Numbered from the stretch's first letter, positions 11,499 through 24,424 are shown. The stretch: DNA of 64,000 bases from Ganoderma boninense (GCA_002900995.3 CM035311.1:3782001-3846000), one strand, 5' to 3'. Numbers and translations: made by a program. The notes: a model not told the origin generated them from the sequence alone.

Positions 11499-14287
11499 AT
11501 GCCCTCACACAGAAAGAGAAGGGGTAATATCGACGACATATTGAGATGGACTAAGCGGGGTCTGTCTTGGGGCCAACAAGTAGCCACTGTGGTCCCAATT
11601 CCCGCCTATGGTCCCATCTCTCAGGTCTTGATCGTGCTCATAGACCAGATCGCGGTACTCCTTCCCTTTGGTGCATTGACATACTGTTCTCAGTGTTTAT
11701 CCCTCCCTCACATATAGGCGGCAAGAACTAACCAGCAAGCTGCTGAAGCCGCACTGCAGGACATTCAAGTCCTCGCCGAGATAGTCGGAAGCTCGAAGGA
11801 AGAGCTCGACAAACGAATCACACACCTCTCGGTGACGGACCGGCAGAACGTCCAGAGCGTGTTTCGGGAGTCCTCTGCGTCTCAAACACCTTTCGATCAG
11901 TTCTACAGGTGGGTACCGAATGCATTCAAATGTCTGATCGTGCCAATTGTCCTGACGCATGGCGTCAGGGATCTAAAGCGCCTCGAAGCACTTTCTGAGG
12001 GTCTGAAGCACACACGGTATCTTCCTCGCTGGTTTTTCAATAGTAAAGATGCGGAAATAATACAAGAGATTCAAACTGGTGTCTCGAAGGCCCAAACATA
12101 TTTCGAGGTCCAGACCTGCGCTTGTGTTCTTATCACGCGGACTGCGCCTGACCGAGTTCTACTTCTTTAGACACGTTGCAACGTTGTTGTACAACAATAT
12201 CTCAATACGATCAACGAGAGACTAGGGGAGGTTCACTCTCAGGTCAATCACCTCGTGGAGACGGTTGATGTGAGTGGACAATATTAGATTTCTGCTCGCA
12301 ACCTCTAAACTGTCCCTTACAGAAAGCGGATATCGCACGAAAGATTGAAGGTAAGTATAGGCCCTACGGCATGCTACTTCCGTTGTCAATAAATTGATCA
12401 ACTACCACTCGTTAGACGACAAGAAAATCTTAGACTCCCTCCCTCATGCGGATGCCAGCTATCGGGCGTCGACGAACGAGCTCAAGGGCAGATTCCTGGA
12501 GGGAACCCGCTCAAACCTCTTCGCCGAACTTGAGACATGGGTTCGCGGCGAACTACCCAACAAGTCGATATGCGTTCTCTCTGGCGGAGCGGGGACAGGC
12601 AAATCAACGGTTGCCTCGGAACTCGCCAAGCGGCTCGACCATCCCGGCGGCAGGCTCGGCGCTTCGTTTTTCTTCGCCCGCGGCATGACCGACTTGGACA
12701 CGACGCGAGTTTTCTTCCCTACCATCGCGTATCAACTTGCGCACTGGACGGAGGGCACGCTGCGACAGCCCATCATCGACGCCGCTCGGATGCACTTGAC
12801 CAATGGCAGGACGCAGGCGTTGGAGTACGAGGCCCTGGCCCTGCTTCATGGTCCTCTCGAGTTCGCGGACAAGGAGACCCCCATTTTCGTCGTCATCGAT
12901 GCCCTCGACGAATGCACGCAAGAGGCGTTCAAGCTGGTCCCGGAAATGCTCCGCTTGCTCATGGCGTCTACGGACCATGGGCCTCTCCGTATATTCATCA
13001 CCTTCCGTCCAGACCAACTCGTCGAGTACAACCTGCAGTCTTCACAATGGTCGAACATCATCCACACCATTTCTATCGACACCTTCTCGGACGATTCCTC
13101 CCGCGACGTTGCCGCGTTCATCAAGGTTCGTCTGCGCGATATGGTATGCGGCTCCGACCTCCTCCGCAGTCGTCCAGATGTGGCAGACCGTTTGGCGGCG
13201 CGGGCCCAGGGCCTGTTCATCTATGCTCGGACGGCGATGGACTTCCTCGAAACGTACCCCGGCACTTTGGATGAGGGAGTCGATGTCCTTCTCTCCGGGG
13301 AGGAAGGCGTCGCGCTCGGAGCCCTCGATCAGCTTTACCTCACCGTCCTGACCAACGCGTTCCCGGCAGCCTACCTGCAGGTCCTCCCGCTACGCGCCCG
13401 CGTCCAATCTGTTCTCGCATCCATCGCTCTCCTCCGGAACCCCATGACCCCACGCGTGCTCGAGTCCCTGACGTCGCTAACTCGTAACCCCATCACATGT
13501 CAGGACACGGAGACGGTGCTGGACCGGCTGCGTTCTGTCGTTGTCTTCAAGCGCGGCTCGCCGGACGAGGTGTTCCGCCCGATGCACGCCACGTTCCCCC
13601 AGTTTCTCGTCGACGAGGCGCGGTGCACGAACGAACTGTACCTGGTCAGCCCTCGCCGCCAGCACGCGCGACTCGCCGAGGCGTGCTTGAGGGCGCTGCT
13701 GTCGCTCGAGAGGAACATGTGCAAGTTAGAGAATGCGGCGCTGGGTGCTTCCATTGGAGACGTCGCAGATCTGCAGGACCGTCTGGCAGGATACGTCCCG
13801 CAGCATGTGCAGTACGCCTGCGTCCACTGGGCCGCCCACCTGCGCGAGGCCTGCAGGCCCGGAGAGCACCCCGCCGGGAAGGGATGCTTCTGCGGGAACC
13901 TTGTCGAGCTCCTACGCAGCGTTGTCTCGCAGGAGAAGATGCTACGGTGGATGGAGACCCTGGCGTTCATGGGCAGGGTGGACGGCGCGCTGGATGACCT
14001 TGCAGATGCGCGGAATTGGCTGCCAGCGGATGTATGTTGCCCTTTCTTTCATGCTTGATGCATCATTTGGAGTACTGACTTGGTTGGGACAGGCACGCTT
14101 TGATGGCCTGCGTGCGTCTATCGACCAGGGACGACAGATCCTGTTCAACCATACGGACGACATCCGCGATTGCCCTCACTCCGTATACAATGCATCTATG
14201 CAACAGGTTGGCAGTGCCCAACCGTTTGTTCCGCTGGACGGTTACACGGATAAGCACGGAAACCGTATCGTTTTTAGTCACAACTAG
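11499..14287 (+). CDS. NLR-like protein 2: HeLo/MLKL-like N-terminus plus NACHT NTPase
   Basis: Exons 11499-11654, 11718-11908, 11969-12107, 12171-12269, 12323-12350, 12416-14031 and 14093-14287 join in frame to 807 aa. All introns are 50-65 bp with GT-AG ends. The N-terminus reads VVPIPAYGPISQVLIVLID, followed by helical segments and the PRWFFNSKDAEIIQEIQTG block that matches WLYSSRDAKTLEEIQKG in paralogue 1. NACHT Walker A is GGAGTGKST near residue 260 and Walker B is FVVIDALDEC. The C-terminal half ends with VQYACVHWAAHL and a short last exon, with no repeat ligand-sensing domain. Exon 5 is a 28-nt microexon. Likely an immune or incompatibility STAND ATPase; ligand unknown. Confidence 0.88.
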
Positions 14288-14550
14288 GTGGATCGTGTCT
14301 GCGAACTTCATTTGCTCAATGCTGGCCTCAGGCTGCCGCGCAGGATAGTATGCCTCGGTATGTGGTCCTCGTTATTGCCTAACTAATTAGCTGCGAATTG
14401 CACATGTTACACTACTGCTATTGTATACCTCGAGCCATGGACGTCGCTATGGTACATGTATTGTATGAGTGATCTGAAGCGTCGCGTCTCTGCAACTGTG
14501 CAAAGGATCAGTGGGTCTGGAAGGCGGACAGAAGTTCGTCTTCGTACCAA

Positions 14551-15782
14551 TCAGGGCTGTATACCCTTCTTGCGGAAGAGGTGGTTGAGACCTTCAACTT
14601 GTGTAGCCCATACGCCTCGGGCCAGCTTGATTAGACGGTCCAGATATTCGTCAAGGATCGTGTCGGTGGTGGCAATGAAGTCCAAGTCTCCAGGGGCAAG
14701 CATCCTGCCATGTCCGTCCGGGCCATCATGCCTGAGCTCAAGCAATAGCTTTCGCAATCCGGCGAGGTAAAGCCACCGCGCCTTTGCACATCGGACTCCT
14801 CCGACACCTTTAGCCACGACGTAGCATGTGCCGCGGCTCATATGCATAGCGCGGGGCTTATGCAGAACCAGTTTCTCTGAAAGCTGGTCGAGGAGGTAGA
14901 GAATTACGGCTGAGGGGAAGCACTCGACGTGGGATAGCCTGGTGATGATTGTTCCTCCTGGGGTAACGGACTCCAGCCCGATGATGAGCTGTGCGATGAG
15001 GAGGCTGCTTCGGTATGACCCGTGAGCAGCCCTCCACTCATCCTGGGCGAGTTCGGTGAGTCGAGGGTGCTGGTAGGTGCGTAGAGCATGTCCATCCATG
15101 AATACGAGGGGGAACCGGCCAAGAAGCTTCCCTGGGAACTTTCTGGCGGTATCGAACGTCCCTCTTACATCGAGTGGCTCAAGATCATACTCGAGTATGT
15201 CTTTCTCGATGAACTCATAGCGGGACATGTATTCGTGTTCGAGGAGGAAAGCATGACCACCCTTTGATTCTGGCAACGAGATCCCGATTCCACGGGCGCG
15301 TTTGTTCTTGCCCAGGACGTACGAGCTAAATCCTCCCGGAGAGCACCTGTAGAGTTACGAAAATGGTATAAGTATTGCGGCCCAACCTCTGTAGGGGATG
15401 CCCGCTCACGCAACGTCGAGGAACTCAATTGGCTTAAGGACTGGAATGCAGCCGGGCGATGCGAGATCTACCTCCTTCAACACCTTCTTCATCATTTGAA
15501 ACCACGTGAAGGCGACTGTGTCGTTTGGGTTGTCGGCAACGTTACGTTGCCACTTGAAATGATCATTTAAACTTTCTTCATTCCATCCCTGCCGAACATG
15601 TCGTCAGTTTCTACAGTCGACAAGACAGGAAGTGTTCCCTTTACCTTTTTCCTCGCGGAGACCAGAGCCTGTAGCTCCGGTACATCACGTCTAGCGAGGA
15701 TTGCGGTGGCGCTGAGAACTGAAGCGGGATGTAGAACCTCAGTAGAACCAAGAGAGTGCTCTGAGTCGGACGACTGCGACAT
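14551..15782 (-). CDS. FtsJ/RrmJ-like SAM-dependent methyltransferase
   Basis: Three exons (15645-15782, 15410-15588, 14551-15346) join in frame to 370 aa. The exon 2/3 junction reconstitutes the SAM-binding motif FLDVACSPGGFSSYVLG, the hallmark of FtsJ-type RNA methyltransferases. A VFMDGHALR segment, PGGTIITRLS and a late YVVAKGVG strand follow in the expected order. Compared with the K-D-K-E tetrad of RrmJ, the second lysine appears replaced by Arg (ITRLS) and the glutamate strand reads SRGTCYVVA with no Glu, so 2'-O-methylation activity is uncertain. The protein is longer than bacterial RrmJ, with an N-terminal extension and a basic C-terminal tail. It lies between NACHT genes 2 and 3 on the strand of gene 3. 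Confidence 0.82.
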
Positions 15783-16239
15783 AGCGTTGTACCTGATAAC
15801 TTGGTTGAGTTAGTGAGCGGTTGACGGTCTGTGAGGGCCTTTACCACTAGTTATACAATTTTGAAGGGGTGCCGTAGCAAGTCATTCCAGTGCAGTCCCT
15901 CGTGTTCCGCAGTCTGCGATAGCAGCCTGCGCAAACGAAGCCATCCACAGGGGGATCGAAGGAGATAACTGGGTTCAAAATCTATGTGCGAATTACCGTA
16001 GCATAGCTAAAACACTGCGTTGTACAGGTTTCCGATGCTGGACTCGCAGTGCTCTATTGAAGGACGCATCTGCCAGTGATGAGTCGAGCAGGTGACCGTA
16101 GCCATATACCGCAGCACATTGTCAATCTAGTTAAATAATCGACATATATTCAACCGCATGGCCACGACATAACATCTCTATTGCGAGGGAATGAATGTGA
16201 GTCCAGGAATCGCTGTGGACAGTGAACACTGAAACGCGC
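15783..16239. other. Spacer between the methyltransferase and NACHT gene 3
   Basis: About 460 bp with no gene seen. It contains the presumed promoter of the methyltransferase gene and the 3' flank of NACHT gene 3. Confidence 0.5.
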
Positions 16240-19071
16240 CTAGAAAAGTCCAATCTTAATAGCGTGCCCATTGTGGTCAATGAACGACGATTGGGGCTCA
16301 TGGTCACCCGAAGTATACCCCTCCTGGGGAATCTTGGAAAGATACACGTCGTCTGGACATGCTTCGATTTCGGCCTGGTGGTCGACGAGCAGCTGACAGC
16401 CCCCTTCTAGGACACTGCGGATCCTCGGATGCCGGGTCTAGGGAGGTGCCATTAGTGCGCAGTCCCGGTCAAAGCTTGTATGAGCGCATACCCCAAGGTA
16501 ATCCCGGGCAGCTATGAGCCCCCTCATCGCGACATCGAGCCTCCCAAGGTAGCCGAGCGTCTCCAGCCATACCAGCATCTTCATCGTCGCAAAGTCCTTC
16601 ACCAAATCGACGAGCTCTACGCATCTGCACCCCTTCGTCTCATGAGAGTCTCCTGGCTGACATGCGCCCTGCAGATGTGTGGCCCAGTGAAGACACGCGT
16701 ACTGCACATGCGGAGGAACGTTTCTTCGAAGCCGATCGGAGAGGTCTGGGATGTCAGCCTTGCGCAGGGAAGGGTCTTCTAGCCTGCACATGTTCTTGTC
16801 GAGGTTCCGAACCACCTCGAGGCATCCTTCCGCAAGCCGCGCGTTAGAGCGCTTCACATCCACCAGATACAGACGATTCGGGCACCTCGCTCTGCTGGCG
16901 AGGAACTGGGCGACGGTCGCGTGTACAGGGCGGAAGAATTCGTCAGCATCGTTGCCGCTGGATAAGACCACGCAGCGTAGTTGGTGAAGGACGGGAAGGG
17001 TGTCCTTGCAGGGCACGTGGATGAGGGACTCCAGTGCACGGGGCGAAATGGGGTCTCGAAGCACGGGGATGCATCCCAAAATGGACTGGACGACTGTACG
17101 TAGAGCTGGTTCCTGCTCCATCCGCGATGATGGAAATGCGTACTGCAGGATGGAGAGGTAGAGGCTGTCAAGGGGTTCGAGGCCGGAAGGAGCGATAGAG
17201 AACAGTAGATCGAGACGCTCTTGAAGCTTCTCGGGATCATCGTGAAGGAAGTCCATCGCTGTACGCGCGTACACGAATAGCCCATTCGCCCGCATTACCA
17301 AACGGTCGACGAGATCCGGTTGTTCGGCTAAGAGGGATAGGGATTTGCTTTTGCTGAATTTCATCCGTGACAGCCTGTTGCGGATGAAGATAGCGAGGTC
17401 CCGGTTGACAGACTCGAGGGAAATGGTGTGGAGGGACATCCGACGTACCGTCAGCGTGCCTTGGGACAAAGGGCCGTCGAGGAATTGCTCGGGGACCGAC
17501 GTGAGAAAGATACGGAGAGGGAAAGTGACATCACGGACGCATGTCGCGAGAAGTTGCAGCACGGTGTAAATGAGCCCTGGGGAGTCCTCCTCGCACTCGT
17601 CCACCGCGTCAATGACGATTACAACAGGGGTGTGTTGATCGCGTGTGGCGAGCAGAGGCTGGCGAAGTAGATGTTCTCCTTGGGATTTGGCGTCTTCAAT
17701 TCGTCCTAGCTTCAGGTATTCGTGTACAGCGGTAACGAAGTGGGGGCGAAGCGGAGGTTGGGAGTGAGCTAGTTGGTATGCAAGGGTAGGAAAAAAGAGC
17801 CGTGTAGAGGAGAGATCGTCAACTCCACGGTCGAAAAAGACAGAGGCTCCCAGGTGGCCACTCTCGCGAAGACGTCGAGCGAAGTGAGAAGCGATGCTGG
17901 ATTTGCCAGTACCAGCAGCTCCATTGAGCACGCAGATAGAGTTGTCGGATGGCGCTGCGTAAACCCAGTCTTCAAGCTCCTCGAGGACTTCGACCCGCGT
18001 CCCAGCCTGCAGATGATTCTTCAATCTCTGGATCGATGATTGGCAGTCGCCCACCGAATGACGGAGTGTCTCCAGGATCGTATCGTTCACTAAATGACGG
18101 CATGTTGACTTAGTTCGCTTATATAGTGGTTGGGTACGAGGCTTACAGACAACCTCCAGGGTTCTCTCGCCCTGTTATCATAGAGGTTGGTGTAGGAAGT
18201 CGAATCATGCAAGCCGTACACTCACCGAATCACTATCTGCAGAGCATTCCTCCGTATCAGGCGCCTTGTGCACAGGTTCCTCCGTCATCGCCTTCGCCTT
18301 CTCTGGGTCCGTGGTGGTCTGGAAGCAGTTGTTCATGGATCTTTCGATGGCCGGACGACATTCATTCTGTAGAAATAATTTCAATATCGCATTCCTGACA
18401 TATGTGTACAACACGCTCACGTCGAAATATGCCAGAGCGCTGTGTACGCCATTCCGAATGTTGTCCAGCGCCGCTCTTGAATCCCGCCGACCGTGGAGAT
18501 ACTTAAGCAGGAGAGGTCCTTTATTGATGCCGTCCGCACGAGTCTTGAGTTCCGCCAGGTCTCTGACGCATCGAAGTCAGCGCGACCCTGGTGAGAACGA
18601 AAGTATGTCGCGATATTTACGTGCTGAGCCTTTCGAAGCGACTCGATAGGGCGGGTGATTGTAGATCGTGCTCTAACGCGTGCCTCTTCGGATCGTTTGC
18701 AGTACATCTCTCGATACAGTTACGTACCCTCTTCGTAGTCCCATCGATGAGCCTCACGAAGTGAGATATCTCACGCGACAAGGCTGCGAGAGGGTGGCCG
18801 TCCACGCCCGGAGTCTTTGAAGGCGGATTGATTGGACGACGTGAAATACGCTACGGTGAATTGGTAAGACGGCGACGAGATCGGCAGCGAGCTTTAGAGA
18901 TGGGCCACATACCAATATTCCGTCTATGAGGGAGATGAGAACGTCTGTGAGGTGGTTGAGGCCACGGATAGGGGATGTCGCAAAGGCAACCTTCCCGCTC
19001 TCGAGAACGGCCTTGGCGTTGGACAAGACATCGTCGACGTCGCCTCCATAGCGGGGCCTGAAGCAGTTCAT
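16240..19071 (-). CDS. NLR-like protein 3: HeLo/MLKL-like N-terminus plus NACHT NTPase
   Basis: Reverse-strand exons 18913-19071, 18621-18814, 18421-18562, 18226-18366, 18147-18171, 16492-18089 and 16240-16437 join in frame to 818 aa. The start MNCFRPRYGG was chosen because paralogue 1 starts MNCCKGDS. The N-terminus keeps LTDVLISLIDGI, the HeLo/MLKL-like region. NACHT Walker A is GAAGTGKSS and Walker B is VIVIDAVDEC; the usual final Thr of Walker A is Ser, which is functional in P-loops. The last exon encodes QLLVDHQAEIEACPDDVY, matching QLVVDHYSEIEECPYDVH of paralogue 1. This gene is clearly more diverged than genes 1 and 2 but retains the same intron phases and a 25-nt microexon. Role inferred as for the paralogues. 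Confidence 0.87.
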
Positions 19072-20106
19072 CAGTGTAGTTCCAGTTCGTGGGGGTGAGG
19101 GTAACGTACCTCTCTCCAGCCCCCGCTGACCGCTAATAAACCGAGGCGACAACTGTGTCCTGCTTCGAATTGCACTGGAGGGTAGGGGATATGGTTTTGA
19201 AAAATGACGTGGAAGGGCAGAAACCGCGTTGAAACCGCGGATGTGAACGGTTGTGTACGGATCGGAATTGGTGGTTAATGCATCACAGCGAGAGTGCGTC
19301 TGTAGCGGAACAACTTTCAGCCCCGCGGCGTTCCGTTGACGTATCACGTATGGCCCCCGACTGGTGGGCAAGAACACGCGATTGCGGGTGTTGAACTTGG
19401 ACAAGCCGCTCATTCCATTACGGAATCAAATCGCATCCTCGGTGAACAGTGACCTAATGGCGTCAGGGTTGGTGCAATGAGGATGATGAATGCCAAACCG
19501 CTCACCGTAAGGGACTCTACTTCCTAAAAAGCCATCGGCCCTGTGCTTTAGAATAAAATTTGAGAGAGGTAGGAACCAGCCAAAAATGATTTCCGCGGTC
19601 GCCGATCCGAGTAAGCGTCGGGAAAATAGCCCAGAATCTCCCAGAGATAGATAGTAGTCATGAGGACTGGGGTCTAGAGTACTCGAACACGAGGTAAGCC
19701 AAGGCCACAGAATATGAAGTTTCCGAGGCAAGCAGCGGTTTAGCTCAGTGCAGGCGGATCGGCATCAAATGGAGGGAACAGGATGGCGCAGCTGGAGCGA
19801 GGTAAAGAACTATGGAATTAATAGACCGAACATGTGAAACCCCAGCCAGCGCGAACGTGCGATCTCCACCCAGTGCATACATCGCAGTCCGTAACCAACA
19901 TTGAGGAGGTTAAAACAGCACAAGATATCCTGTATACCTGGAAAGATACAGACCAGAGAGCATGTTCACATCTCTGTCTCGGCGGCCAGATGCCGACAAG
20001 AGAAACTATTTCCTCTGCAACAAACAGTGAATGTCTTCTGCCTGTCAGCCTGCAGCGACCTACAATGAGCGATCGTGACGCACCCGCCAACAAAACACAT
20101 GAAGTG
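19072..20106. other. Spacer upstream of NACHT gene 3
   Basis: No gene recognised. A longer reading frame runs upstream of the chosen ATG of NACHT gene 3 to 19413, but its extra sequence has no match in the two paralogues, so it is treated as 5' flank. Confidence 0.45.
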
Positions 20107-23100
20107 TCAAGACAGGCAAGTGAGCACAGCACAGTTCATGCCCGTGTCCGGTCGCCCCCTGTGAACAAACTCCCAGCATGCTTTCCCCGGCTCGACGCCC
20201 AAGAGCTCCTGCATGTCCTTCATCTCGAGCTCGCACAGCTCCCGCACGCTCTGTACCCGGTTCATGACGTGCTTCACGTTCTTCGCGGTAATCCCCGGCA
20301 GCGACCGCAGTAGCTCCTCCGCTGCAGCGTTCACGCCTGCGCCTGCCTCGGAGTCGTCCTCCGCGCCGACGTGCACAGCCTTCGCTGGGTCAGGCTGGGA
20401 GGCGTTGGCCTTGAGGTCGTTGAAGATCTCGGCAGTCGCGTAGGGTGATGACGACCACAGGATACGGACGCGGGGGAAGGTGAGGGTGAGGAGAACGAGT
20501 TTGGATTGGATGGACTGCGAGGCGGTCGTAGCGGTGTCTCCGCGCGGGTCTTGTTTCTTTTTCGGAGGGTACTTCGAGCTCTTAGCATACGACTTCATGT
20601 CGCCGACAGTCTGAATGCGGTGTTGGTGTGTGGTAACCGCAAGTAGGGCGTGAATTTACGTACCTCAAGTGAGAAGGACTTGTGCTCCTCGAACTCGATG
20701 AGCAGAATTGGCTGCTTGTAATGGGCGGACATGAGCTCGCATTGCGTATACCTGTCCGCATACCATCAATCAGGCAGCCGATGCTCGGAAATGAAACATC
20801 GCTCACAGTCGGCCGCTGTTGAAACTCGACACAAGGTCCGGTATGCTCTTCCGCTCGACGCATATGTCTGGTGTCAAGATGTAGTCACCAACAGTGAGAG
20901 TAACCGGTAGGACGAGCAGCCCAGAGGCGTGGAGCAGCGAGGGCAATGACGACCGGAACTCGCGCATGTCGACTATGACCTGTGCGTGCGTGTGAGAACT
21001 GGCCAGACTTCTATCACTTTCACTTTCATAAAACTGCCTACCCGTGCCGGCTCGGTGCTCGCTTCCTTCCTTCCCCCTGCTATTCGCGTGCTTATCGTCT
21101 TGATCAGCGTCTCTCCCGCAACGGACGTCCGGTCTTCGTGGATAGGCATGAGCATTGACTTACGGATATCGTTAGCAATGTACAGCCTATGCATGCTCGG
21201 GGAAGACGTACTCCACGTTCCTTGATAAGTCGCTCGAAAGACTCCTTCTCGCGACGCAGGCCGGTGAGGTACTTGCCTTCCTCGCAGCTGAGTTTGTACA
21301 TCATGAAGTACACGCGCACGCCCAGACCAGGGTTCGAATTCCTGTACACCTGCGTCCGCGGACATACTTTCACCCCTGCTGCGGGATTGAGCAGCGCATG
21401 ACACGCACCTCTATCCGCCGGATGAACTCGAGGTTGGGTTCATACATCACTATGAAACGCGGCTTGATCTCCTGCAAGACCTGGTCGTCCGAGTCGTCCG
21501 AATACGGCCTCACGAGGACTGTCTGCGGGGGCGCGATGAGGCCGTAGTGCGTGTCGAAATCGTCGTCCATTGTGAACAGCTCGAAGTCTTGCGTCAGCAT
21601 CGCCTCTGCTTGCTCCACAGTCTGAGTCGACAGGCTGCAGTGCGGAAGTCGTTAGATCAACGAACGTTGCGGCAGAAGGTACTCACAAAGCGGCTATGTC
21701 ATCCGCCTCCTTCTTGATCTGCACCTCTCCCATACCACCTCCGCCACTGCCACTTGCCACCTCTTCTCTCCCTGGTCCAGCAGCTGGCCCACCCCCTCTC
21801 ACACGTCTCCGTTTCGCCTGTCGCTCCTGCCTGTCCCGGTCCTTCTTCTTCAGTGCCTCGCTCATCCCGCTGTCCGTCGCACCCCTGCCTTTAGGGAGCG
21901 CAATCGGGCCTTTGCCCTCCGCCTTCCGCTCGGACAGCTTTCCCTTCCACCAGAGGTACAGCCGCAACTTGTCCTCCATCATGCGCCGCCCCTGTGCGCC
22001 CTTCGGTGCGTCGCTGTCCAGCGCGTGCAGGTAGTCCTTGATGAGAGTACAGGTGTGCAGCGACGACGCCATCACGAGCACCGTGTTCGTCCCTGGCGAT
22101 TCTGCAGCTCGATATCAGACGACATGGAGGGGCGGTGAATGTGCGGCGGACATACGAGACGACAGCATGGGCGCGCGGCGGATCATCTCCTCCTCGATCT
22201 CGTACAGCACGTCTCCGAGCAAGTGCCACTTCGGCGGCTCCTCAAGCACAGGCTCCAGCCCATCCGGCAGCCACGACGGTCGCGTCTCCCGCTCCTTTCC
22301 CTTCGCCCTCGCTGTAGTGCCAGTCGCACGACCCTCCGCTTCCGCCTCGATCTCGTCGAGGATCGCCCACTCGTCCTCGTCATCGACCAGGTTGACGATG
22401 GCCGGCTTTGCCGGGGCGGGGGCGGTCATTATGTAGCACCGCCGCTTCGCATACTGGAAGATGATGTTCGCCGCGTCCGTGAGCATCCACGGAGACTGGT
22501 TCTGGCGTGCCGCTCCGGAGTCCGTCGTCGTGTTCGACGCGATGAGCGTCTCGAGGTACGCGTGGAACGCGAGCGCGTCGTATGTGAGCAGGTAGCCCAG
22601 CAGGCGGCGGAGCGTCGCGAGGTCGCCCACGAGCTGCTTCGTGCGCGGGCCGACCTTGTGCCAGACCGGGTCGAGAATGCGGCGGACGACCATGTCGAAG
22701 GAGCGAAAGTAGGCATTGTCGATTGATAGGTCGTCGAGATCCAGCATAGTATTGGCGCGCTTGAGCTCTGCAAGCGTCGTCGTCATACATTGGACGATGG
22801 CGTGGTGGATTTCAGACATTGATTCCGTCATCTCTTGGTGTAGCTCAACAATGTCCGGGGTCTTGCGATCAAGAGATTCCTTAATATCCGCATGGAATCT
22901 GATCGACGTGAGTACCGCACGATGGGCGACCTGTCTCCGGACCTACCGAGGATAAATGTGGACCGTGCGCAACTGCAGCTCCTTCATGATACTCCGAAGG
23001 GGGGACATGCCGCTCGTGATGTGCTCCGGCTGGTCGGAGAACGCCTTCAAGAACCCCGTCTTGTTCTTCTCGCGGTACAGCCGCACGATGAACGCCTCCG

Positions 23101-23657
23101 CAGACGTGGGCGTCACCCTTCACCGCTCTCTTCAGACCCACTCAACACAAAGACAACAGCGTTCGGGCGACGCACCTCTCAGCATGGAGGATGAGGACGC
23201 CGGTGATGAGGTCCGTCGGGATGTCGGACGAGAGCATGTCGACGGTGAAGATCTGCGACGTGATGGACACCAGCCCGCCCTTCTTGTACAGGTCCTGTCT
23301 GCCCGCCTGGAATGAGAACGTTCGGCCCCCTGTTCGCACCTCGCCCCCGCCCCCGCCCCCCTCCCCCACGCTCCAACATTGACAGACTCACCGGTCCTTC
23401 CTGCCCGTCTCGAACGCGACGACGCGGAGCCCGGGGTTCCTGCAGCCCATGACGCCGAGCTCCTCGCCTATCGCGGCCTCCTCCTCCGGGGCGGCGTTGA
23501 CGAGGAGGACGAGGTTGTGCGGGGAGTCGTAGATCTGGAGGAGCTTGCAGACGACGCGCCGGAGGCCGAGCCCGCGCGCGAGGAGGACGAGCTCCGAGGT
23601 TGCCGGGTCGTGGATCTTCTCGAGCACGGACGTGTGGAAGGGAAGCAGCACAGACAT
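20107..23657 (-). CDS. rad1: XPF/Rad1/ERCC4 structure-specific DNA repair endonuclease
   Basis: Multi-exon gene read from 23657 ([15 protein letters not shown]) to a stop at 20107. Exon 1 is 23392-23657 and exon 2 starts at 23298. The N-terminal degenerate SF2-helicase part includes [17 protein letters not shown] and GVLILHAER, then [19 protein letters not shown]. The nuclease exon holds [11 protein letters not shown] and the catalytic GDY-x7-ERK-x3-DL motif ([19 protein letters not shown]) near 20830-20900. The C-terminal exon carries the tandem helix-hairpin-helix region ([20 protein letters not shown]). XPF pairs with ERCC1/Rad10 to cut 5' of lesions in nucleotide excision repair and interstrand crosslink repair. 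I did not resolve every internal splice site. A linker is rich in Lys, Arg and Gly, with [16 protein letters not shown] as a likely nuclear signal. Confidence 0.93.
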
Positions 23658-24424
23658 GAGGGCTTATTTGAGCATTGAGCGGCAGTCGATAAGAGCGTGG
23701 TCGTCGTCGCCGTTGCCGTCGCCTCCGTCTTTCCGGGCAGCGTCGTCGAGGTCAAGGTCGAGGTCGAAGCCAAAGTCTAAATCCCGCTGGGCGGCATTTC
23801 GACGGCGCTTAGACAAATGGGCGCCTGCTCCATTGCGGGGCGCTTCTTATATTGGCGTAGTAATTAGAAATTAGTAAGTGAAGTAAAGTAGGTAGTCTCC
23901 GACTTGGAGTAAGTACTAGATCGTCGAAACCCCATCATACTGACCACAAATATGCTACAGACTCGAGCCACTTCCACAATTTAATTGTAACCGACCTCAT
24001 CGAAACCTCGGCGAGGGTCCACAAGGTCCAAATGTCCATCGAGCCCGCCAGCGGCGGGAGAGGCCCCATTCGCCAACTCTTTCGTGGCCGAGCCGATAGG
24101 CTGAGCACTAGGAAGGACTAGGTCAGTGCCAGTGAGTCTGGCCAATGCCCGTACGCGTGCTTCTAATAATGACCATCATGCGTCCTCGGCACGTATTACC
24201 AAGAAGTCTTCTGGGTCCTCGCGCCCCGCGCGCGCCTCGGAAGACCTTGCCACTGCCAGTGTGTAACGACTGGCTGAAAATGGAACGCGCGGGAATTGCA
24301 CCACGCACAACCGTTGGACTATCCGTCCCACTTTCCCAGCCTGCTACAACGCCCTCAACCTCAACCACACGGGTGGACTAGGCCCGTCCTGGGTCTATTG
24401 GTCTATTGGGAAACCGTAACGCGG
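23658..24424. other. Spacer between rad1 and MFS gene
   Basis: Contains the rad1 promoter side and the 3' flank of the MFS transporter. No additional gene or RNA recognised. Confidence 0.5.

Noticed and set aside
19072..19413. 114-codon N-terminal extension of NACHT gene 3
   Set aside because: Paralogues start at the homologous MNC position and lack the extension.
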